Of a stretch of 6,078 bases of DNA, positions 1 through 5,183 are shown one piece after another. The stretch spans positions 1 to 6,078 of the forward strand of contig JACZVE010000205.1 of NCBI GenBank assembly GCA_022572825.1, written 5' to 3'. Every line of letters begins with the position of its first letter. Position 1 is the stretch's first letter. The notes below the pieces were generated by a model, which saw nothing but the letters and a program-made list of their open reading frames with translations, was not told where the DNA came from and did not search any database. The position numbers were made by a program, and so were the translations under genes. This DNA is from SAR324 cluster bacterium (GTDB lineage Bacteria; SAR324; JACQKK01).

Positions 1-10
1 GCGTTGGGTC

Positions 11-204
11 GCCACAGCGCCTGCGAGCCGCGCGATGAATCGCTTGCGAGCCGCACGATGAATCGCTTGCGAGCCGCGCGATGAATCGCTTGCGAGCCGC
101 GCGATGAATCGCTTGCGAGCCGCGCGATGAATCGCTTGCGAGCCGCGCGATGAATCGCTTGCGAGCCGCGCGATGAATCGCTTGCGAGCCGCGCGATTCT
201 TCCC
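11..204. repeat. Intergenic repeat element, long copy (leader + 23-bp array + TTCTTCCC end)
   Basis: The tandem array is the core of a larger element. Its leader (11-21, GCCACAGCGCC) and its end (197-204, TTCTTCCC) recur around a diverged 1.6-unit version at 3411-3466. Aligned leader to leader, first unit to first unit and last partial unit to last partial unit, the two sites agree at 43 of 56 positions. The element ends 23 bases beyond the stop codon of the leftward GT2 gene. It would therefore sit in that gene's 3' untranslated region if transcription continues. Positions 1-10 may be a degraded counterpart of the hairpin arm seen at the other copy. The window edge prevents defining the outer limit. 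Confidence 0.75.
22..197. repeat. 23-bp tandem repeat array, about 7.6 copies
   Basis: Seven full 23-bp units start at 22, 45, 68, 91, 114, 137 and 160, and a 15-base partial unit covers 183-197. The unit begins TGCGAGCCGCGC and ends GATGAATCGCT. All full copies are identical except the second, which has A instead of G at position 55. Each unit carries a short palindrome, GCGAT-GA-ATCGC, that could form a small hairpin or a protein site. There are no unique spacers, so it is not a CRISPR array. It is intergenic, beyond the stop of the leftward glycosyltransferase gene at 228. The near identity suggests recent expansion and probably variable copy number between strains. Confidence 0.97.
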
Positions 205-227
205 CTAGAATTCACCTTTCATGGATT

Positions 228-1556
228 TTACGGCCCAGTGGCGGCGAGCGTCCCCTGCTCGCGGTCCCACCGCCGATAGCGCTCGAGCAGCTCGAACAAC
301 TCCGTGCAGCCGCTTTCGCTTCCGGGCGCCGGCGCGCACAGGTCCTGCCAGGCCAGCAGCGTGCGGGCGGCGTCGCTCACCGGCACCAGGGGATAATGGC
401 GATCGCGGGCGAAGTGCAGGTACTTGAGCACCCGGAAGCGATCGAACCAGCGCCAGAACCGGCCTCGGAAGGTGGCAGCCGATGCGCTGTTCTCCTGAAG
501 CTCCCTCAGTCTGCCCGCAAAGCCGACCTCCCCGAGAAACCGCGCCAGGGGCGCCGGCAGACGGTGGAGTAAATCAGGAACCGCGTCCGGCCTCAGCGCA
601 TAGAGCGCTTCCACGCGCCCCATCAGCGCGCGCAGGTCGCGGTAGCTTTCGGGCGCGTAGGTGAGCCAGGCGCCGCGGTCGTCGGCCAGCCAGTCGGCCA
701 TGGCGCGGCCGGTACCGAACGGCACGCGGTGGGACGCGCGGGCGGAGGGGACGACCGTGGTGGCGGTGAGCGCGCTGAAACCGCCCAGCGGCATCAGCTT
801 GGCCAGAAAATGAAAGTCCTCGGCCCCCCGCCGCTGGTTCATCCCGCCCTGACGCACGTAGGCCCCCGCCCGCACGGCCATGGCGGAGCCGGTGGTGTGG
901 AAGGCAAAGGGATAGCCGGCATGGCGCAGACCCGCCACGACCGTCCGCAAATGCAACTCATACTGGATGATTCCCTCGCGGTGCCGGGGGTCCGCCAGCG
1001 CCGCCCAGTCGTGCTCGTAATGTATGGAGCAGGCCGGCGCTTCCGGACGGCCGCGGAAATGCTTTTCGATGGCCCTGAGGTAATCGGGGCTCACCCTGCA
1101 ATCCGCATCGAGACAGGCAATCACGCCGTCCGGCTGGCCCGCGGCCAGAAAGCGGGCCACCGCCTCATCCATCGCCAGCTTGCGGGCCAAGCCGACACCC
1201 GCCTTGCGGGCGGGCAGCGCGGGGAAATGAAGCAGGTGGAAGCGGAGGCGCGGATCGGCCTTGTCCGCCAGCCAGTCAGCCGCCTGGTGCAGCGTGCGCC
1301 GGTTTTGCGCGTGAACTGCCGGCGGCGCGTCCTCGGCGGCATTGATGACGACGATCACTTCCACGGCACAGTCCGGGCGCCGGCACGCCCAGAGGTCCGC
1401 CAGTGTGGTGAGCAGATCCGGCTCGTCCCGGCACGGGATCGCAACGGCAAGGCCGAGCCGCGCGTGCGGCCGCTGCCGAATGCGTGGCGGATTGCGGGTA
1501 TGCTTGCGCAGGTACGCCGCCGCCTTCTCGTTCAGGGGGTCCTCGCGCATCGCCAC
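228..1556 (-). CDS. GT2-type glycosyltransferase (442 aa)
   Basis: This is a predicted GT-A fold transferase that would move a sugar from a nucleotide donor to an unknown acceptor. No signal peptide or membrane segment is evident, so it is probably cytoplasmic or membrane-associated. Counting from the GTG start, visible motifs are AIPCRDE near residues 39-45 (donor-binding strand), LDADC at 149-153 (the metal-binding DxD), TTGSAMAVRA at 221-230, GAEDFHFL at 244-251 (the usual acidic catalytic position) and RVPFGTGRAM at 277-286. The start is GTG at 1556 because AGGAG (1562-1566) lies 5 bases upstream. ATG at 1550, two codons later, is the alternative, with 11-base spacing. The reading frame stays open to 1655, but that extension has no family-like sequence. 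It is divergent from miaE. Acceptor and product are unknown. Confidence 0.88.
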   Translation of the reverse strand: MAMREDPLNEKAAAYLRKHTRNPPRIRQRPHARLGLAVAIPCRDEPDLLTTLADLWACRRPDCAVEVIVVINAAEDAPPAVHAQNRRTLHQAADWLADKADPRLRFHLLHFPALPARKAGVGLARKLAMDEAVARFLAAGQPDGVIACLDADCRVSPDYLRAIEKHFRGRPEAPACSIHYEHDWAALADPRHREGIIQYELHLRTVVAGLRHAGYPFAFHTTGSAMAVRAGAYVRQGGMNQRRGAEDFHFLAKLMPLGGFSALTATTVVPSARASHRVPFGTGRAMADWLADDRGAWLTYAPESYRDLRALMGRVEALYALRPDAVPDLLHRLPAPLARFLGEVGFAGRLRELQENSASAATFRGRFWRWFDRFRVLKYLHFARDRHYPLVPVSDAARTLLAWQDLCAPAPGSESGCTELFELLERYRRWDREQGTLAATGP

Positions 1557-1561
1557 GCCTG

Positions 1562-1566
1562 CTCCT
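1562..1566 (-). promoter_or_regulatory. Ribosome binding site of the GT2 gene
   Basis: AGGAG on the minus strand lies 5 bases before GTG 1556 and 11 bases before ATG 1550. The spacing favours the GTG start. Confidence 0.5.
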
Positions 1567-1684
1567 GGCCAGCGCCGGTCGTCATCGGACGGCGGCCGTG
1601 CTATTGCGTGGGAGAAACCAAGAGGGCAACGGGCAGGGCCTATTCCGCCGCCCATTCCAAGGCTTATCGAAGCTGCGAGCCATC

Positions 1685-2269
1685 ATGAGCAAGGCCTCCA
1701 TCGATTTGGTGTCGCGCACCGACCCTGAGTGGGCGCGGTATATTCTCCGTCACTTCGACGCCTTCCTGGCCAATCATGCCAATTGCGAACGCAAGGCCTC
1801 CGCCCTGGCCATGAGCTTGGTCGTCAAGTACGCCGACCGCACCCGGATCATCCCGCCGCTGATCGATCTCGCCCGCGAGGAGCTGGAGCATTTCCGGCAG
1901 GTCTACGCGCTGATGGAGGCAAGGGGCCTGCGCCTCACCGCGGACGAGAAAGATCCCTACGTCAACGCCCTGCTCGCCACATGCCGGACGCAGCGCGACG
2001 CCCGCTTTCTGGACCGGCTGCTCGTCGCCTCCATTGTGGAATGCCGGGGCGCGGAGCGCTTCCGCCTCATTCACGAGGCGCTCCAGGACAGCGAGCTGAA
2101 GGCCTTCTATCGTACGCTCTGGGCCTGCGAAGCCAAGCACGCAAACCAGTTCACCACCATGGCGCTGGAGTATTTTCCAGCGGAGGAGGTGTACCCACGC
2201 CTCGAGGAGCTGGCGGCGCGGGAAGCGGAGATCGTGCGCGGCCTTTCCTGGCGGCCCTCGCTGCACTAG
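1685..2269 (+). CDS. miaE: tRNA-(ms2io6A37)-hydroxylase MiaE (194 aa)
   Basis: MiaE is a ferritin-like diiron monooxygenase. It hydroxylates the isopentenyl side chain of 2-methylthio-N6-isopentenyladenosine at tRNA position 37, after MiaA and MiaB have acted. The length of 194 aa is close to the usual size of about 200. The four-helix diiron ligand pattern is visible: E35 in NCERKA, E66 and H69 in REELEHF, E119 in SIVECRGAE, and E149 and H152 in CEAKHANQF. The start is ATG 1685, giving MSKASIDLVSRTDPEW, which matches the family N-terminus. The frame extends further upstream but only into the sequence opposite the divergent GT2 gene. No convincing Shine-Dalgarno sequence precedes the start. 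The gene stands alone: divergent from GT2 and convergent with the ankyrin gene. The family is known from Salmonella and Pseudomonas and is absent from E. coli K-12. Confidence 0.96.
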   Translation: MSKASIDLVSRTDPEWARYILRHFDAFLANHANCERKASALAMSLVVKYADRTRIIPPLIDLAREELEHFRQVYALMEARGLRLTADEKDPYVNALLATCRTQRDARFLDRLLVASIVECRGAERFRLIHEALQDSELKAFYRTLWACEAKHANQFTTMALEYFPAEEVYPRLEELAAREAEIVRGLSWRPSLH

Positions 2270-2326
2270 AAAGGCCTGTGATTTTATACTTCCGGCGCCT
2301 CAAAGGGCCTTGCCCCTGACAACCCC

Positions 2327-2346
2327 CGGTAGTGGGTTGGTTTCAA
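2327..2346 (+). repeat. Left arm of an imperfect 20-bp inverted repeat
   Basis: CGGTAGTGGGT (2327-2337) matches the reverse complement of 3370-3380 exactly. After three mismatches the match resumes over TTTCAA, giving 17 of 20. It lies where composition shifts from the GC-rich miaE side to the lower-GC ankyrin islet. An 11-bp match alone is expected by chance in a window this size, so the support comes from the extended match plus the position. Confidence 0.45.
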
Positions 2347-2480
2347 TCCGGAAGCGCCGCGATCTCGGTCAAATCCCATATATGATCTGCAACGCCCGCC
2401 CCCATCGCCGGGGTCACACGTAATGGCATGTGGACTCGCGCGAAGTTGTGCCAGCCTGCTTATTGCTCGCCAATGCCGGG

Positions 2481-3212
2481 CTAGCGTAGTTCGCTGGCCT
2501 TCTTCCCACCCGCCGCTCTGAGCATCCGGACGATTTCCGGGTCCTTGGTGCGATCTAAAGCCGACAGACCCATGTTATAGTCGCGGGCGTTTACCTCGGC
2601 CCTATGCTCCAAGAGAACGCGCACTGTGTCGGCACTGCCAACCGATGCCGCGTAGATGAGCGGGGTCTGGCCATAGGCCCCCTTCGCATTCACGTCCGCG
2701 CCTTTCGTCGCCAGCAATTGGACGATCTCGGAGCTTCCACCGACGGCCGCTAGGTGCAGAGCGCTTTGATCCTGATAGTTCTTCTTGTTGATCGCGGCGC
2801 CGTTGTCGAGCAAATACTTCACGAGTTGCCGATATCCACCAAGGGACGCACCCATGAGGGCTGTGCTGCGAACGGCGCCGCCGCTGTCGATATCCGCGCC
2901 GTGATTCAGCAGAAACGTTACGACGTCAGAATGCCCCTTTAGCGACGCCTCGAACATGGCCGAGGTGCCCGCAGGGGCAAGGGTCGATTTTGGGGCGTTC
3001 GGGTTTATCCCAGCCGCAACGAACAGCTTCACGGCTTCCAAGTCGCCGGCACCGGCTCGCTCCACGAACGCGGCCGCGTTGAATTGCAGCCCCCGCGCGA
3101 CCAGTTCGTCACGAGGTGAGGCGTTCGAAAGCGTTGTGGTGATCAAGACAATTAACAGGATGGCGCCAGCGTGAAGCAGTCGTGCACCGACCAAACAACG
3201 TATGCGTGCCAT
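2481..3212 (-). CDS. Exported ankyrin-repeat protein (243 aa)
   Basis: Ankyrin repeats are protein-binding scaffolds with no catalytic activity, so the partner is unknown. The N-terminus is a Sec-type signal peptide: basic residues (MARIRCLVGAR), a hydrophobic core (AGAILLIVLITTTL) and likely cleavage after SNA at residue 31, so the product is probably periplasmic or secreted. The mature part is almost entirely ankyrin units: about 45-77 (degenerate), 83-111 (ending LLNHGADID), 116-142 (LLDNGAAIN), 149-176 (SALHLAAVGG to GADVN), 182-209 (TPLIYAAS to RAEVN) and a partial unit at 215-236. ATG 3212 is preceded by a strong AAGGAGG site. GC content is well below the flanking genes, suggesting horizontal transfer. 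The gene is monocistronic, with AT-rich DNA upstream. Whether it acts on a neighbour, as some bacterial ankyrin proteins do, cannot be told here. Confidence 0.93.
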   Translation of the reverse strand: MARIRCLVGARLLHAGAILLIVLITTTLSNASPRDELVARGLQFNAAAFVERAGAGDLEAVKLFVAAGINPNAPKSTLAPAGTSAMFEASLKGHSDVVTFLLNHGADIDSGGAVRSTALMGASLGGYRQLVKYLLDNGAAINKKNYQDQSALHLAAVGGSSEIVQLLATKGADVNAKGAYGQTPLIYAASVGSADTVRVLLEHRAEVNARDYNMGLSALDRTKDPEIVRMLRAAGGKKASELR

Positions 3213-3217
3213 GGCAT

Positions 3218-3224
3218 CCTCCTT
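3218..3224 (-). promoter_or_regulatory. Strong ribosome binding site of the ankyrin gene
   Basis: AAGGAGG on the minus strand, with 5 bases to ATG 3212, is the best Shine-Dalgarno sequence in the window and fixes this start. The DNA further upstream (3225-3360) is AT-rich and presumably holds the promoter, but no -35/-10 pair stands out. Confidence 0.85.
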
Positions 3225-3360
3225 TGCGAAGCGAACTCCGAGCTAGCAGCGCTTCTCCCCATCCAACGGGATAGTACCTACAAACCGCAACGGGTTTAGA
3301 AAAAGCCCTAGAGTAGAATCTCCGTTTTGGCCATTCGAATCCAGTAAAATATCACACGCT

Positions 3361-3380
3361 TTGAAAATGACCCACTACCG
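3361..3380 (-). repeat. Right arm of the imperfect 20-bp inverted repeat
   Basis: Read on the minus strand it is CGGTAGTGGGTCATTTTCAA, matching 2327-2346 at 17 of 20 positions. It lies at the upstream edge of the AT-rich leader of the ankyrin gene, just before the hairpin and short repeat element. The TGGGTCATTTTC core resembles the repeated motifs I recall near the ends of IS21-type insertion sequences. That is a recollection, not a verified match. Confidence 0.45.
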
Positions 3381-3391
3381 AAGAACAGGCG

Positions 3392-3421
3392 AAAAGCGGG
3401 TTGTGGGGAAGCCACAACGCT
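3392..3421 (-). terminator. Candidate intrinsic terminator after the DUF4416 gene
   Basis: On the minus strand, GTTGTGG (3418-3412) pairs with CCACAAC (3406-3400) around the five-base loop CTTCC. AGC (3421-3419) and GCT (3397-3395) extend the stem across a two-base CC bulge. The stem is followed by a run of four T (3395-3392). This fits a modest Rho-independent terminator for the leftward glycan operon, about 60 bases past its last stop codon. The T run is short, so efficiency is doubtful. One arm also contains the leader of the short repeat element, so the hairpin may belong to that element. Confidence 0.4.
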
Positions 3422-3466
3422 TGCGTGTCGCGAGCTGAAACAATTGCGTGTCGCGTGTTTCTTCCC
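3411..3466. repeat. Intergenic repeat element, short diverged copy
   Basis: It has a leader GCCACAACGCT (3411-3421, 9/11 matches to 11-21), one full 23-bp unit (3422-3444, 16/23 to the consensus at 22-44) and a partial unit with the TTCTTCCC end (3445-3466, 18/22 to 183-204). That is 43/56 overall, with the same 23-bp period and orientation. Within this copy TTGCGTGTCGCG is repeated exactly at 3421 and 3444. It ends 11 bases beyond the stop codon of the DUF4416 gene. It is therefore a related, older or unexpanded member of the family seen at the left of the window. Confidence 0.75.
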
Positions 3467-3477
3467 TCAAATGCAGG

Positions 3478-4059
3478 TTATTCGCAATGATTCACAGACC
3501 TTCTGGGACTCTCGCGTTCTCCCCGTTCTCGTTGCGGCCCGGCGCCGCGCAGTTGGCGCAGATAACGCCTGCGCATTGCCCGCAGCTCCGCATCGTAGCG
3601 GCCGGCCCGGAAGTCCGGAAAGCTCCAGGGCAGCGGGTGAAAGCGGCCCTTGGCGAAGGTGAGCACGATATCCGCCCACACGCCGCGATCGAGATACAGC
3701 TTGTGGCCGCGCCCCTTCCAGGAGGCGAGCACTACCTTGTACAGGTCCAGATAGCCCACATCCACATTGACCCGGCGCTTCTCCTCCAGCCGGAATGCAT
3801 CCTCGGTCGCCGCCGCGGTGTGCCTGGCGTCGACGAGAAACGGGGGCGCCCGCAACGCGGAGAAGGAGACCAGCACGCGGCACAGCCCGCTGCCCATCTC
3901 CGGGGCGTAATAGTCCGTCAGGTCGAACCGATGGGCGGCGCCGCGGCAGTCGACGGGGGAGAATGCCGCCTCCAGCCGTGCCAGGCACTGCTCGAGCAGA
4001 GTGTCGTCACGGTACAGTACCGCGGCGATCGGTTTGACGAGCGGCGGATCGGGGGACAT
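3478..4059 (-). CDS. DUF4416 family protein (193 aa)
   Basis: The sequence fits the DUF4416 family, which has no established biochemical function. Recognisable conserved stretches are LVKPIAAVLYRD near residues 7-18, FDLTDYYAPEMG at 45-56, RVNVDVGYLDLYKVVLAS at 96-113, HKLYLDRGVWADI at 119-131 and FHPLPWSFPDFR at 140-151. The length matches the family except for a basic tail after about residue 171 that looks unconserved. No signal peptide or membrane segment is seen, so it is probably cytoplasmic. The start is ATG 4059, with GGAG 5 bases upstream and 16 bases between the GT9 stop codon and this start. A TTG at 4086 would overlap the GT9 gene and is less likely. It is the last gene of the leftward GT2-GT9 run, so a role in glycan building is inferred from context only. 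Confidence 0.88.
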   Translation of the reverse strand: MSPDPPLVKPIAAVLYRDDTLLEQCLARLEAAFSPVDCRGAAHRFDLTDYYAPEMGSGLCRVLVSFSALRAPPFLVDARHTAAATEDAFRLEEKRRVNVDVGYLDLYKVVLASWKGRGHKLYLDRGVWADIVLTFAKGRFHPLPWSFPDFRAGRYDAELRAMRRRYLRQLRGAGPQRERGERESPRRSVNHCE

Positions 4060-4064
4060 GCCGG

Positions 4065-4068
4065 CTCC
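4065..4068 (-). promoter_or_regulatory. Ribosome binding site of the DUF4416 gene
   Basis: GGAG on the minus strand, with 5 bases to ATG 4059, supports this start over the upstream TTG at 4086. It lies in the 16-base gap after the GT9 stop codon, consistent with translational linkage of the two genes. Confidence 0.6.
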
Positions 4069-4075
4069 GGACGGA

Positions 4076-5092
4076 TCAATGCCCAATGGCCTCCATCATT
4101 CTCAGCGCGGCCGCGTAAACCCCATCCACGGAAGGTTGCCCGCCCATGACGTCGTGGACAACGTCGTGGAGACCGCCGCGGGGCAGGTACGTGTAGACGA
4201 ACGAGACGGGAAAGATGCCCAGCGTGGGCGTCCCCATGGCAATCGCCAGGTTGCGCACCCCGGTATCGTTTGCGATAACCAGGCTCGCCTGCCGGATAAG
4301 CCGCTCGAATTCTTCCCCCCGTGCGTCCCTGACCGCGCGGACGTTATCGCGGGCGCCCGAGGCGGCCATTACCTCCTCGCCGACAGCCACTTCCCATTCC
4401 GCCACGCCGAACAGCAGCACGTGCTCATGCTCGGGCAGGGCCTCTGCCAGCCGCGCCATCAGCCGCGCGTAATGGCCGGCCGGCCAGCACCTGTCCACAA
4501 CCGAGGCGGTGGGAAAGTACAGCAGGTACGGCTCGGCGGCGGGGGCGTGGGTGAGCGCATACCCGAAGTTCAACGGCCAATCGTAGCGCAGCCGCAGCAC
4601 TGCAAGCTGATCGAGGAAGTTCTCCGCTTCGAACTTGAAGATAGAGCGGGGAATGGCCACATCGTAGAGCAGATAGGCGTGCAGGCTATGGCGGTATCCG
4701 ATCTTGAGCCGGGCCGGGTTGACGAGGGTGATCCAATGCGAGTCGCTCGAAGCGGTGATGTCGAAGATGAGGTCGTGGTAGCCCAGCTCCCGGTAGCTGC
4801 TGAAGCGGGTGCGAAACGATGGCCGCGGCCGGAATTTTCCGGCGGCCACGTGAACCCGATCCACCAAGTCCTCCGGCACCCCATTGACGTAGTTGGCGAT
4901 CACGCTGGCCGTAATGCGGGCATTGGGGAAGTTCTGCCGCGCAGCGACGAAGAACGGCCGCGCCAGCACCATGTCTCCCAGGGCGGCGTGCTTGATAACG
5001 GCCACGCTGCGCACGTCCTCCGGCGTCAGTTCCGCCAGCACACGGTGCGCCCTGCGGGTGGCCCGGATGTACTTATGGGTCCAGATCTTCAT
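4076..5092 (-). CDS. GT9 heptosyltransferase-like glycosyltransferase (338 aa)
   Basis: GT9 enzymes are GT-B fold transferases. The best known, WaaC and WaaF, transfer heptose from ADP-heptose to the lipopolysaccharide inner core at the cytoplasmic face of the inner membrane. The N-terminal motif AVIKHAALGDMVLARPFF (31-48) corresponds to the family's GD signature, with D40 at the position of the WaaC catalytic aspartate. The C-terminal donor-site motif is LVIANDTGVRNLAIAMGTP (271-289). Families usually show DTG-PMHLA here, and this protein has N281 in place of the histidine. The length is normal. ATG 5092 is the only possible start before an in-frame stop upstream, and no Shine-Dalgarno sequence is visible. 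It lies 91 bases after the upstream GT2 gene and 16 before DUF4416. The sugar and acceptor are not determinable, and heptose is not assured. Confidence 0.9.
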   Translation of the reverse strand: MKIWTHKYIRATRRAHRVLAELTPEDVRSVAVIKHAALGDMVLARPFFVAARQNFPNARITASVIANYVNGVPEDLVDRVHVAAGKFRPRPSFRTRFSSYRELGYHDLIFDITASSDSHWITLVNPARLKIGYRHSLHAYLLYDVAIPRSIFKFEAENFLDQLAVLRLRYDWPLNFGYALTHAPAAEPYLLYFPTASVVDRCWPAGHYARLMARLAEALPEHEHVLLFGVAEWEVAVGEEVMAASGARDNVRAVRDARGEEFERLIRQASLVIANDTGVRNLAIAMGTPTLGIFPVSFVYTYLPRGGLHDVVHDVMGGQPSVDGVYAAALRMMEAIGH

Positions 5093-5183
5093 GTGGCGAT
5101 TGGCGTTCGGGCCGCGGAGATCGGCGCGGTGCTCCGCATTGGCCGCCCATGCGCTCCCTCATCCGCTCCCGGCCAGGCGCTCT

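Larger units (their letters stand above)
2327..3380. mobile_element. Possible acquired islet carrying the ankyrin gene
   Basis: This 1,054-bp stretch is bounded by the imperfect 20-bp inverted repeat and contains a single gene. Hand-counted lines give 53% GC at 2521-2580, 52% at 2761-2820 and 42% at 3301-3360, compared with 70% at 5341-5400 and 73% at 1201-1260. The composition points to foreign origin. No transposase or integrase gene is present inside, and I found no clear target-site duplication outside the arms. It could be a cassette moved in trans, a remnant of a larger element, or a compositional island whose apparent ends are coincidental. Confidence 0.35.

Noticed and set aside
22..197. 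CRISPR array
   Set aside because: The repeats are directly contiguous at a 23-bp period with no unique spacers, and no cas gene is present.
1551..1684. Divergent promoters between GT2 and miaE
   Set aside because: Promoters must exist here, but I could not find a -35/-10 pair with sensible spacing on either strand.
729..1688. Long plus-strand reading frame of 319 codons opposite the GT2 gene
   Set aside because: It lies wholly antisense to a clear glycosyltransferase, has a basic, low-complexity composition typical of high-GC shadow frames, and shows no recognisable motifs.
1664..2266. Minus-strand reading frame opposite miaE
   Set aside because: The plus-strand frame carries all the diiron ligands of MiaE, so the minus-strand frame is its shadow.
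2303..2316. Hairpin GGGC-CTT-GCCC as a miaE terminator
   Set aside because: The stem is only four base pairs and no T run follows.
2289..2354. 7-bp inverted repeat CTTCCGG / CCGGAAG downstream of miaE
   Set aside because: It is short, separated by 52 bases, and straddles the better inverted-repeat arm. It is expected by chance and has no T run to act as a terminator.
2395..2440. Small hairpin-like and GC-rich motifs downstream of the ankyrin gene
   Set aside because: The CCCC/GGGG and CACACG/CATGTG pairings are weak, with a mismatch and no T run, so no terminator or RNA gene can be supported.
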